NCBI GenBank assembly: GCA_905193755.1
Contig: CAJJPX010000007.1
Span: forward strand, 1-53,013
Length of the DNA: 53,013 nucleotides
Direction of reading: 5' to 3'
DNA from: an uncultured Clostridium sp.
GTDB taxonomy: Bacteria > Bacillota_I > Bacilli_A > RF39 > UBA660
Both the position numbers and the translations under genes were made by a program. This document shows, piece after piece, positions 15,588 through 23,486 of this stretch. The notes beneath the pieces are model-generated. The model saw only the letters and a program-made list of their open reading frames with translations. It was not told the origin of the DNA and searched no databases. Position 1 is the stretch's first letter, and every line of letters begins with the position of its first letter.

Positions 15588-15605
15588 AACTTACTCGTTT
15601 TTTTG
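15580..15605 (+). terminator. Terminator of the unknown two-gene locus
   Basis: Perfect 7-bp stem ACGAGTA/TACTCGT with a 5-base loop, then eight T. It contains the TAG stop. Confidence 0.9.
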
Positions 15606-15610
15606 TATAT

Positions 15611-15635
15611 AAAAAAACTAACAAATTATGTTAGT
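15611..15635 (-). terminator. Terminator of tRNA-Cys
   Basis: The 7-bp stem ACTAACA/TGTTAGT is followed by a U run on the minus strand, 17 bases past the tRNA end. Confidence 0.85.
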
Positions 15636-15651
15636 TTATTCTTTATCATTT

Positions 15652-15725
15652 TGGAGGAGCCAGTCGGATTTGAACCGACGATGGAGGTGTTGCAGACCTG
15701 TGCCTTACCACTTGGCTATGGCTCC
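15652..15725 (-). tRNA. tRNA-Cys (anticodon GCA)
   Basis: Minus strand: acceptor arms GGAGCCA/TGGCTCC, anticodon loop CTGCAAC (anticodon GCA), T-arm GTCGGTTCAAATCCGAC and an encoded CCA end. The body closely resembles Bacillus tRNA-Cys. It is a single-gene unit with its own promoter and terminator. Confidence 0.94.
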
Positions 15726-15735
15726 ACTGCATATA

Positions 15736-15764
15736 ATTATATCAAATTATATGCATCATTTCAA
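15736..15764 (-). promoter_or_regulatory. sigma-A promoter of tRNA-Cys
   Basis: On the minus strand, -35 TTGAAA (15759-15764) and -10 TATAAT (15736-15741) are 17 bases apart, overlapping the end of the upstream membrane-protein gene. A perfect 11-bp inverted repeat (15728-15755) covers the -10. It lacks a U tract, so it is not a normal terminator. Confidence 0.65.
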
Positions 15765-17366
15765 CACAAATGTATATTTTAAGCCTCTAATTATTAAAAT
15801 TATTTCAATTTTATTAGCTTCAGATAAATCATAAGGTACTTCTAAGTATATATATTCACTAGTTGTTAACTTATTATTTATTTTAGTTACACTTGTTGAT
15901 TTGTATTTTCCATACACTCTATATTCGATTTTTCCAAAATTACTTATTATATCTGCTGCATCTTTTATATATTTTTTTATATAAATATTATCATCTATTG
16001 TTGTTCTAGTTTTTAATCTTAGTACAGCCATATTACCTTTTCCAACTGTATTTGGCTTTATTATATTAGTATTATCAAAACATTCATTTTCTTTTATACA
16101 ATATTTATATGTTTCTTTAAATGTATTATCAATATCATATTCTGTTATTGCTATTTTACTATTTTCAAGTACACTTTTATCGAGACTTGCTTCTATAGGT
16201 ATATAGTATTTTCCTATTTCAGTTTCTTTAGTATCTATTGCTTTTGGATTTATAATTATATCTTTATATTTAGTTTCTATGTTTCCAAATTGACCATCAT
16301 TATAATTTTTTATTTTGAATATATATTCTCCTTTTAATGATTTAGCCGATATTTCAAATGCTACGATGATAGTTTCTGTTTTACCAGATTGAATTTCCAT
16401 AGGTGTATATGATTTACCTAAATCACTTAGTTGATGTTCTAATCCGAATGTTGGTATTAGCAAATTATCTCCATCTTCTAATCTAAATGTTTCTCTTACC
16501 AAATTTGAACTATATTGCATTTTATTACTTACTGTTAATTTTACTATTATGTAGTATTTATCTTCTGAGAGTGTTTTACCACTTAAATCTTTTGAAACAA
16601 CATATGAATTAGTTATTTTATATGATAAGTTATTAGCAATTATTTCTTCATTTTCATTATAATCTACGTTATATACTTTCATATTTATAAATATTACTAA
16701 AGATGTTACTAATACTACTATTGATGCACATATTGTAACAAAAAATTTATTTTCTAGTATGAAGTATTTTGTAAGTCTTATGAATTTTCTTATAAATCTA
16801 GCTGCTTTATAATTATTTTTTCCGAAGACTACTTCTACTTCTTCATAGTCTGATGTGTCTATTTGTAATTCTTCAAGATCTTTTTTAAAATCAAATTGTT
16901 TTATATTAAAACCTAATGTTCTTCCTAATATTATAAATAAGAAAACTAATTGTGGTAATAGAACTATTATACTTATATCTTTTATTGCACTTACTGCTTG
17001 ATATTTTAATCCTACTTGTTGTAATCCTGTAAATATTGAGAAAATATATAAGAAATATGCAAATAACAATATATAGTATAAACATAACCACATGTATGTT
17101 TTCCTGTCTTTATTTTTCATTGATAATATAAAGTATATTAATGCACTAAAAAGTATAGCTAATATGTTTACACCAAATAATATGAAATCTATATAGTCTG
17201 AAGCTAATGTTGATGACATTGTGTATGATTGATTAGCCGCATAATCACTGAAGAATGTATAAATATCTATTGATCTTACTGATAAATATGCAAGCATTGT
17301 AAAAAGAATACCATGTATCCATCTAAATTTTTTAATTAGAAAAGCATAAGGTTTCTTAATTATCAC
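15756..17366 (-). CDS. Uncharacterised multi-pass membrane protein with extracellular domain
   Basis: A 536-residue protein of no family I know. Four hydrophobic helices lie within residues 15-160 (about 15-35, 58-82, 90-113, 128-150). A charged cytosolic loop follows (about 160-205) and a fifth helix at about 212-232. The remaining 300 residues are probably extracellular and beta-rich, with phrasing typical of Ig-like or DUF4352-like modules (YKITNSYVVSKDLSG). Translation starts at GTG with GGAG 9 bases upstream. It is the last of a run of minus-strand envelope genes, but a terminator before it and a TATAAT close to its start suggest separate expression. Confidence 0.72.
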   Translation of the reverse strand: MIIKKPYAFLIKKFRWIHGILFTMLAYLSVRSIDIYTFFSDYAANQSYTMSSTLASDYIDFILFGVNILAILFSALIYFILSMKNKDRKTYMWLCLYYILLFAYFLYIFSIFTGLQQVGLKYQAVSAIKDISIIVLLPQLVFLFIILGRTLGFNIKQFDFKKDLEELQIDTSDYEEVEVVFGKNNYKAARFIRKFIRLTKYFILENKFFVTICASIVVLVTSLVIFINMKVYNVDYNENEEIIANNLSYKITNSYVVSKDLSGKTLSEDKYYIIVKLTVSNKMQYSSNLVRETFRLEDGDNLLIPTFGLEHQLSDLGKSYTPMEIQSGKTETIIVAFEISAKSLKGEYIFKIKNYNDGQFGNIETKYKDIIINPKAIDTKETEIGKYYIPIEASLDKSVLENSKIAITEYDIDNTFKETYKYCIKENECFDNTNIIKPNTVGKGNMAVLRLKTRTTIDDNIYIKKYIKDAADIISNFGKIEYRVYGKYKSTSVTKINNKLTTSEYIYLEVPYDLSEANKIEIILIIRGLKYTFVLK

Positions 17367-17404
17367 ATCTACCAGCTCCTATTATAAAAAGTATATCACG
17401 TAAC

Positions 17405-17429
17405 ATAAAAAAAGACTAGTAGTTAGTCT
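17405..17429 (-). terminator. Terminator of the LysM gene
   Basis: The 6-bp stem AGACTA/TAGTCT has a 5-base loop, then seven U on the minus strand. It overlaps the LysM stop codon. Confidence 0.8.
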
Positions 17430-17754
17430 ATCTTTTATAGTAAATCATTTGTCCAGGTAGTAAATATATTGTCTTATTATTATCAATTATATCTGACTCT
17501 TTTACTCCAAAAATATTACTTACATTATATAGTGTATCTCCATCTTTGGTAATATAATAACTTACATCTTTTTTTGGTATTAATAGAGTTTGCCCCGGAT
17601 ATATATAATCATCTAAATTAAGTCCATTTAGTTCTGCTAATAATTTAGTATTAACATTAAATTCTTTTGATATCTTGTATAGAGAATCTCCTTTTTTAAT
17701 TTCATATAAAGTATAGAAAGGACTTTCTAATTCCTTAATATTATTATCTAACAT
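17428..17754 (-). CDS. Two-LysM protein without signal peptide
   Basis: A 108-residue protein made almost entirely of two LysM repeats (about 17-61 and 65-106). Both have the GDSLYKISKEF or GDTLYNVSNIFGV core and a PGQ turn. LysM modules bind N-acetylglucosamine polymers such as peptidoglycan. There is no signal peptide or anchor, so secretion by the usual route is not supported. Cytosolic LysM proteins in spore formers (for example SafA and SpoVID) act on the forespore coat, and sporulation genes are present in this window; that link is inference. AGGTGA gives the start. It follows the 369-residue anchored protein by 40 bases and probably shares its transcript. Confidence 0.87.
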   Translation of the reverse strand: MLDNNIKELESPFYTLYEIKKGDSLYKISKEFNVNTKLLAELNGLNLDDYIYPGQTLLIPKKDVSYYITKDGDTLYNVSNIFGVKESDIIDNNKTIYLLPGQMIYYKR

Positions 17755-17794
17755 ATAATCACCTAAAGTATTATATGTTTATGTTTTTTATTTG

Positions 17795-18904
17795 TTATTT
17801 AATGTATGTAAAAATAGTATTGTCTTTATTGAAATTTAGTTCATAGTTATAGAATACTTTCTTATTACCATTTATTGGGTTATATAAGTATAAATTATCT
17901 TCATATATGTAGTAAATGTCATCATTATATTCAAATATAACATTAGTAATATTATTTGATATTTTAGTATTTATAGATTCATTATTTTTTATTTTTTTAT
18001 ATAAAGTTCCATCTTTAATAGTATATATGTAATTAGAATCACTATTTTCATTATATTTAATTTTGTCTATTTTGTATTCTGTTTTACTACAAGTTACCCA
18101 CTCTCCATCTTTATATTTAACAAATCCTTTTTCATTATTAGATAGTATATCTAATTTATTTTTCTTTAGATTTAGTTCATACAGAATACTATTTTTGTTA
18201 TCAAATATGTATAATTTGTTTTTTATATCTCCTACTATGTATGAATCAAAATCTATTTTTTTGTCTAAGTTAATATAGTCTATTTTTTGTGTTTCTATAT
18301 TAAATGTTACTATTTTTGAGTATTCATGTTCTTCATCATAGTTTGGCATATATATAGTGTTTTTAATCATATATGATATTGAGTTATCATATCTATCTTT
18401 TTTAAATATATTTATATTCTTGTATGAATCACCATTCATTACTATATAGCCTTTATAGTTCCATAGAGCCATAAACTCATTATTCTTAAGTAAATTATAA
18501 TATATAAAATCTTTATCTGGTTTTGAGTCAGTATTTGTCTTATTTTGATATTCTACTAATAATTCATCATCTATTAAGTTATAATCTATGTATTCTTTAT
18601 TTTCTTTGTCATAACATAACGGATAAGTCTTTTTATTATCTATATAAGGTACTATACAAGTATAGTTAGTTAATTCTAACTCTTCTATATTAGATAGTTT
18701 TGTTTTAGATAGTTTTCTTTTTTCATAAATATCAAAGTTATATGTTAAATCTTTAGTTATTTCAAAATAAAATCTAGAATCTTTATATATAGTTGTTACA
18801 TCATAACCATTTACTTTATATTCTATTTTATAATTTGATATATAATACTTAGTAAAAATTGCTATTAAGCTTATTATAATTATTAAAAATAAACTCTTTT
18901 TCAT
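17795..18904 (-). CDS. Signal-anchored extracellular protein, unknown
   Basis: A 369-residue protein with an N-terminal anchor helix (about 4-22) and a large Tyr/Asn/Asp-rich extracellular part. Repeated short motifs of the type IYIFDNKNSILYELNL and DNLYLYNPINGNK look like blades of a beta-propeller. This is a structural guess, not a family match. The start at 18904 has AGGGTGA at the right distance. A GTG 9 bases earlier lies inside this site. Two cysteines occur close together in the first half (CIVP...CYDK) and one near residue 270. It precedes the LysM gene in what looks like one unit. Confidence 0.7.
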   Translation of the reverse strand: MKKSLFLIIIISLIAIFTKYYISNYKIEYKVNGYDVTTIYKDSRFYFEITKDLTYNFDIYEKRKLSKTKLSNIEELELTNYTCIVPYIDNKKTYPLCYDKENKEYIDYNLIDDELLVEYQNKTNTDSKPDKDFIYYNLLKNNEFMALWNYKGYIVMNGDSYKNINIFKKDRYDNSISYMIKNTIYMPNYDEEHEYSKIVTFNIETQKIDYINLDKKIDFDSYIVGDIKNKLYIFDNKNSILYELNLKKNKLDILSNNEKGFVKYKDGEWVTCSKTEYKIDKIKYNENSDSNYIYTIKDGTLYKKIKNNESINTKISNNITNVIFEYNDDIYYIYEDNLYLYNPINGNKKVFYNYELNFNKDNTIFTYIK

Positions 18905-18940
18905 ATACTTCACCCTAATAAAATTATACTATATAGTAAG

Positions 18941-18965
18941 AAAAAAAACTAGTTTCCTAGTTTTT
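18941..18965 (-). terminator. Terminator of the thioredoxin-like gene
   Basis: Stem AAACTAG/CTAGTTT closed by a GAAA tetraloop (minus strand) and followed by U residues. Confidence 0.88.
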
Positions 18966-18975
18966 CTTTACTTTA

Positions 18976-19737
18976 TTAACCTTCTAATAAACCAGCTTCT
19001 TTAAGCATATCTCTTGTAGCAGTTTCATCTTGTTCACCAGTGTGATCTAAAACGAAGTTTCTATCTTTTACAATAAATGTATAAGGTACATATCCTTCAT
19101 AGTTTTTAAGATTGATTGAATTAGTTAAGATTGTATAATCGTCTTCTGATAATTCATCTGATTCAAAGAAGTATAATTTAATATTCTCTTTTTCACATAC
19201 TTCAGTAATAATTGGTTTATAGTTTTTGCAGTGTGGACAAGTTGAACTAGCAATAACTGTTACTACTCCTCTTCCACTATTTAAATCGTTATACCAGTTT
19301 TTAATAGTATCTGATGCTAATTTAACATCTACAGTTTTTAATTCTGTGCTTTCATCTTTATTGTTATTGTCACCATTATCAGTTAATATAAATGACATTC
19401 CAACAAATAGCCATACACATAATGCAGCAAGTCCTGCCTTACCTGCTTTTAACGCATCTTGTTTTCTTTTATTTTTCCAAACAAAGTATAAGATAATTCC
19501 AACTGGTGGTAGGATAATTCCTAAAAGAATCCATAACCATCCTAAATCTTTGTTTTTCTTAATTGGTTTCACTACTTCTTTTACTTCAACTGTTTCTTTT
19601 TCCATCTTTGGTGCTTTTACTACTTTAGTTTCTTTTTTATTTATAGTAACTTTTTTAGTAGTATTTGTTGTTCTTGTTGATTTTTTAGTAGTATCATTTA
19701 TCTTTTTTCCTTTTTTATTGTTTTTAGCTGTTGCCAT
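18976..19737 (-). CDS. Membrane-anchored thioredoxin-like oxidoreductase (CPHC)
   Basis: A 253-residue protein. Residues 1-62 are Thr/Lys-rich and probably cytosolic. Two hydrophobic helices follow (about 66-86 and 98-118), then an extracellular thioredoxin-like domain with VIASSTCPHCKNYKP. The CPHC active site is the DsbA-type dithiol, and VPYTF supplies the cis-proline loop. It could oxidise, isomerise or reduce disulfides outside the cell. The gene directly upstream encodes a secreted Cys-rich protein, a natural client, although a terminator separates the two. The ribosome site GGAGG fits the start. The redox direction cannot be read from the sequence. Confidence 0.85.
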   Translation of the reverse strand: MATAKNNKKGKKINDTTKKSTRTTNTTKKVTINKKETKVVKAPKMEKETVEVKEVVKPIKKNKDLGWLWILLGIILPPVGIILYFVWKNKRKQDALKAGKAGLAALCVWLFVGMSFILTDNGDNNNKDESTELKTVDVKLASDTIKNWYNDLNSGRGVVTVIASSTCPHCKNYKPIITEVCEKENIKLYFFESDELSEDDYTILTNSINLKNYEGYVPYTFIVKDRNFVLDHTGEQDETATRDMLKEAGLLEG

Positions 19738-19784
19738 ATATTTACCTCCATATTAAGTTTATCTTTTTTTCTTAGAAATTACAA

Positions 19785-19816
19785 GAAAAAAGAGAAATAT
19801 TCTCTAATATTTCTCT
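19785..19816 (-). terminator. Terminator of the Cys-rich surface gene
   Basis: Perfect 11-bp stem (19791-19801 with 19806-19816), 4-base loop and U tract on the minus strand. Confidence 0.9.
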
Positions 19817-19818
19817 AA

Positions 19819-21381
19819 TTATTCACATTTCTCTTCGCCTTGTACTGTTCTTGTTTCTCCAGTTTTTGTCCATCCAGATAAACTTTCACTCTTACTCCAC
19901 TTGTAGATTGTCTTCTTTGATGTTGTCTTAGTTGCATCAATTTTAGTAGTAGAGTATTTATTACATTTATTTCCTTCTAGTTTATAACCGCTGTCACATT
20001 TCTTAGTTGTTGAAGTTTCTTTTATAGTTTTCTTACAATATTTACCATCAAGTTTATATCCTTTTTCTGAACATTCATAATGATAAGAACCATTAGTAAC
20101 TACATAACATCTTAAGTTCTTTCCTGAACCAGTTGAATAATTTGCTTTTGATGGACATTTATATGAGTATCCACCAAATACTTTTTCTAAATAATAACAT
20201 TTTAGATTAGCACCAGAACCAGTACTTCCGTCAGCTTTAGCTGGACATCTATAAGTTATACTACCACTAGTTGTTGTTGTTTTATAATAATAACATCTTA
20301 AGTTCTTTCCTGAACCTTCACTACCTTCAGCATTTGATGGACAACTATAAGTTGTTGATCCAGGTGTTGATGTTGTTACATCTCTATAACATGTATCTGT
20401 ATAAGCTTTGCTTACTTCACTACAAGATTGGTATGGTACTGATTTATAACAAGTGTTACATCTAGTTTGAGAAACACCACCAACTATAACTGTTGAACAT
20501 TCACATTTATAAGATTCTTTTTTATATTTTGTAGTACATTGAGTTTCAGTTTTATATTTAGTACAATTGTATGCTTCTTTTTTAGTTGTTGTACTTCCAT
20601 TTGATGTTGATTTAATTGGGTCTACATAAACTTTAGTTTTAGTCGTTGTTCCTTCTGTTACTTCTTTAATTGGATTTATATAAACTCTTTCATATGAATC
20701 ACCATTTTTAACTTTAATTACATCAACTTGTGTTTTCTTACCACTGTCATATACTTTATCTGCATCGATTACATCTACTCTTGTTGTTGTATTTGTTACA
20801 TTAGCTGATTTAGAATCAACTATTTTACTTTTAACACAATATTTACCATCTTTTTTGTATCCACTTGGACATTTATAAGTAGTAACATTGCTTAATTTTT
20901 TGTATTTATATTCTGTAATTTGTTCTACACTACAAGTCTTACTACATAATGAATCTTTACAATAATTATGACATCCTAATATTTTGATTGTATAATTACT
21001 TTCTTTATTACATACTAGGTTTGTTTTTAATTCATAACCATTGTCTGTTTTAGTAACGCTTACATATGAATCATATTGATTACATGAATTACCATCTTCA
21101 TCTACGAAAGGTAATACTAATTTTCTATCAAACATATCTGAAAGTGATATTCTATTTGATTGTCCTATTTCTTTAGGTAACTTGTCATCTGTAAAATAAC
21201 TTTCTCCAGCTTCTTGCATATATTTAATATTTTCTCTAAATACATTGCTATAGAATGGAGCCATGTTAGGTACATTCTTTTGGAATAACCAAGCTAATAT
21301 AAAGATAAACAATGCTGCAAATATTAATTTTACAAATATATCAAGTATACTAAATCTAGAACCTCTTTCATTACTATACAT
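19819..21381 (-). CDS. Cys-rich, repeat-containing surface protein
   Basis: A 520-residue anchored protein. It starts with a short polar stretch and a membrane helix (about 14-33), then a pilin-like region (about 45-125, with DSYVSVTKTDNGYELKTNLVC) that resembles C-terminal parts of Gram-positive pseudopilins. Next is a long Cys/Thr/Lys-rich section holding dozens of cysteines. Three near-identical units of the form CPSxAxxSxGSGxNLRCY occur (coded by about 20101-20356), plus further C-x-x-GYKxDGKYC units like EGF-type knots. Many disulfides are expected. The start is taken at 21381, where GGGGG lies 8 bases upstream. It follows the coiled-coil surface gene by about 20 bases. The family and partner are unknown. 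Confidence 0.8.
   Translation of the reverse strand: MYSNERGSRFSILDIFVKLIFAALFIFILAWLFQKNVPNMAPFYSNVFRENIKYMQEAGESYFTDDKLPKEIGQSNRISLSDMFDRKLVLPFVDEDGNSCNQYDSYVSVTKTDNGYELKTNLVCNKESNYTIKILGCHNYCKDSLCSKTCSVEQITEYKYKKLSNVTTYKCPSGYKKDGKYCVKSKIVDSKSANVTNTTTRVDVIDADKVYDSGKKTQVDVIKVKNGDSYERVYINPIKEVTEGTTTKTKVYVDPIKSTSNGSTTTKKEAYNCTKYKTETQCTTKYKKESYKCECSTVIVGGVSQTRCNTCYKSVPYQSCSEVSKAYTDTCYRDVTTSTPGSTTYSCPSNAEGSEGSGKNLRCYYYKTTTTSGSITYRCPAKADGSTGSGANLKCYYLEKVFGGYSYKCPSKANYSTGSGKNLRCYVVTNGSYHYECSEKGYKLDGKYCKKTIKETSTTKKCDSGYKLEGNKCNKYSTTKIDATKTTSKKTIYKWSKSESLSGWTKTGETRTVQGEEKCE
20101..20356 (-). repeat. Three tandem Cys-rich repeats
   Basis: Three units of about 70-76 bases (roughly 20101-20170, 20191-20260, 20281-20356) code for related peptides with the core SGSG(K/A)NL(R/K)CY. 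The DNA copies are similar but not identical, so they are older than a recent slippage event. Confidence 0.7.
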
Positions 21382-21401
21382 AATCATTTCCCCCTTTTAA
21401 A

Positions 21402-22838
21402 TTACTTTAATGTCATTTGTTTTAATTCTTTATATTTGAATTCTAATTGATCATTTAAATCTTGTACGAAACCTATTGTATCTGGATCATGTTTTTCAGG
21501 TAAGCCAGCTAATCTTGCAATTACAGAACTATATAACCCTGAATGATATCCTTCATATATTTCGTTTACTGGAACAGCATTTAATTCTTTTGTATTATAG
21601 TTTACACACACATCTATACATACAGCTTGCATACCATTTAAATTATATGGAAGAGCTATTGCACCATATCTTTGTGTTGCTCCTATCCAAGCTAATGCTC
21701 TTTGTTGTGCTGGTAAATCATATGGATTTCTATAATTTGTTAATGTTCCATCATCATTTTGATAATTTCTACCAACCATTACAAATTCACGCCACATCTT
21801 TTCACCAAGAGATTTGATTGCATTTACAGTTTTTTCACCATTGTGATGATTTCTACCATCAATTATATTTGTGAAGTCTTCATCATATGGCTTAATAAAT
21901 TCTGAAGTTTCGCTTCCATCTACAGCAAACATATGCATTGGAATATCTTTTATTTGTCCTATCTCTTCATTAGTTTTACTATCTAATGTTGATGATGATG
22001 GTAAGTTAGCTGTTATATTAACAAATGAGTTTACTGTTTCATCAACTACGTTAACATCATAATATCTATTACCATCTGCATCTAATGGAAGTTCTCCGTT
22101 CATTACTCTAATTATGTTGGCAATTTTTTCTGGTGTAATATTTTTTTGTTGATCTGGAGTTAATTCATTAACCCAATCACTATAATAGTTATCATATATA
22201 TATTGTGCTCTAGCCTTTACTTGTTCTTCGTTAGATGCGTCTGTGAACTCTCCATATTTACCAGTTAACTCTTCATCTAATTCAGTATCAACTATAGCTA
22301 TATTTCCATCTTGAGTTTGAGATTTATCTGAGCATCCTCTAAGACCATATCCAAGTCCTGCTGCTGCAGCAATTGCTAATACACCAGCGATTACTCTTTT
22401 ACCTGTTCCTTTTTTCTTGTTGTCTTTTTTCTCATCTAGTTCTTCATCGTCTACTGGAGTTTCTTCTTTTTTCTCTTCAACATCTAGTTCTACTTCATAT
22501 TTTTCAGCTAATTTTTCTTCAAATTCTCTTAATACTTTTAAATATTGAAGGAACATATTATATGCTGCTTTCTCTTCTTCAGAACCTTTTTCTTCTTTTA
22601 ATGAAGCACGATATGCATCTTCTACTTTTTCAGATATCATTTCATATTTCTTTAATTCTTCAGTTGCTAATTGATATTCTGCATATTCCTTATTTGCTTC
22701 TTCTGCCTTAGCATTTTGTGCTGCTATATTTTTTGGCTCCATTCTTTTTATTGCATCATGTTCATCAAGTAATTCATTTACTTTTTTTGCACGTTGATTT
22801 TTGATAGTTTTGATTTTACTTACTAATTTTTTATTCAT
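21402..22838 (-). CDS. Coiled-coil/transmembrane surface protein, unknown
   Basis: A 478-residue protein of no known family. Residues 1-120 form charged helices, probably a cytosolic coiled coil (KTIKNQRAKKVNELLDEHDAIKR is typical in tone). An acidic/lysine linker (120-145) leads to one membrane helix (about 148-166). A roughly 310-residue acidic extracellular domain follows, containing paired cysteines (CIDVCVN) and aromatic segments. The start at 22838 has GGGGGT 9 bases upstream. The perfect promoter 30 bases before makes this the first gene of the surface run, followed after about 20 bases by the Cys-rich gene. The layout suggests a cell-spanning link between cytosol and envelope, which is inference. 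Confidence 0.75.
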   Translation of the reverse strand: MNKKLVSKIKTIKNQRAKKVNELLDEHDAIKRMEPKNIAAQNAKAEEANKEYAEYQLATEELKKYEMISEKVEDAYRASLKEEKGSEEEKAAYNMFLQYLKVLREFEEKLAEKYEVELDVEEKKEETPVDDEELDEKKDNKKKGTGKRVIAGVLAIAAAAGLGYGLRGCSDKSQTQDGNIAIVDTELDEELTGKYGEFTDASNEEQVKARAQYIYDNYYSDWVNELTPDQQKNITPEKIANIIRVMNGELPLDADGNRYYDVNVVDETVNSFVNITANLPSSSTLDSKTNEEIGQIKDIPMHMFAVDGSETSEFIKPYDEDFTNIIDGRNHHNGEKTVNAIKSLGEKMWREFVMVGRNYQNDDGTLTNYRNPYDLPAQQRALAWIGATQRYGAIALPYNLNGMQAVCIDVCVNYNTKELNAVPVNEIYEGYHSGLYSSVIARLAGLPEKHDPDTIGFVQDLNDQLEFKYKELKQMTLK

Positions 22839-22869
22839 ATTATTTACCCCCTTTGTAAATATGCTTTGT

Positions 22870-22898
22870 ATTATACCACAAACTAACGTTTTTGTCAA
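22870..22898 (-). promoter_or_regulatory. Consensus sigma-A promoter of the surface operon
   Basis: On the minus strand, TTGACA (22893-22898) and TATAAT (22870-22875) are exactly 17 bases apart. Both hexamers are perfect consensus, the strongest promoter seen in the window, so high expression is expected. Confidence 0.9.
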
Positions 22899-22960
22899 TA
22901 TTTGTCATATTTACCCTATCAACTTTTCGGTTCATATTATAACATAAGTTGCCTAATAAA

Positions 22961-23392
22961 TCAACTTTTTTTAATATTTTTGATCATTTTGGATATTTTT
23001 TTGTCCATTTTCGCTTCAAAAAATGTAAATATTCCTAATAAACCATAAAATATTCCTTTTAAAATGTTTTTAATTATTTTTATTGATGAAATATACAAAA
23101 TAGAACTATCTACATAGCTCATGTTATTTAATACTATATTATTAAGTATAAAAGAATTGAATATTCCGATTATTATGATTAATAATAGTTTACTTATTCT
23201 AGCAGGAGAATAATTTCTTTTATAATTATATGTAACAGGTATAAGTAAAAACAATATAATAAGATTGATAGATAAGTATAAAACTCCATATAATGTAGTG
23301 TCAACTTTAAAATACTTTATTAATTCTATCAATGACAATATCATAAAAAATAATGTTAATACATATAATATAGTCTTTTTTACTTTATACAT
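22961..23392 (-). CDS. Small four-helix membrane protein, unknown
   Basis: A 143-residue hydrophobic protein with about four membrane helices (roughly 6-26, 34-55, 66-88, 104-124) and a lysine-rich tail (KKISKMIKNIKKS). AGGAGTG lies 7 bases before the ATG. No motif is recognised. It lies upstream of the surface operon's own promoter, so it may be a separate unit. It is divergent from the RNB gene. Confidence 0.72.
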   Translation of the reverse strand: MYKVKKTILYVLTLFFMILSLIELIKYFKVDTTLYGVLYLSINLIILFLLIPVTYNYKRNYSPARISKLLLIIIIGIFNSFILNNIVLNNMSYVDSSILYISSIKIIKNILKGIFYGLLGIFTFFEAKMDKKISKMIKNIKKS

Positions 23393-23486
23393 TTTATCAC
23401 TCCTACATAAATTATATCATATCATTTAAAAACCTTGTTATTTTTTTAGTTATTGTGTTATTATTATTTTAGAAAGTGAGTTGCTT

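Noticed and set aside
22841..22936. 31-codon ORF overlapping the surface-operon promoter
   Set aside because: Its ATG lies directly on a -10-like box and upstream of the perfect TTGACA/TATAAT promoter, so it would not be in the transcript.
22961..22990. Plus-strand terminator AAGTTG/CAACTT with T run
   Set aside because: No plus-strand gene ends there. It coincides with the end of a minus-strand coding region and is probably chance.
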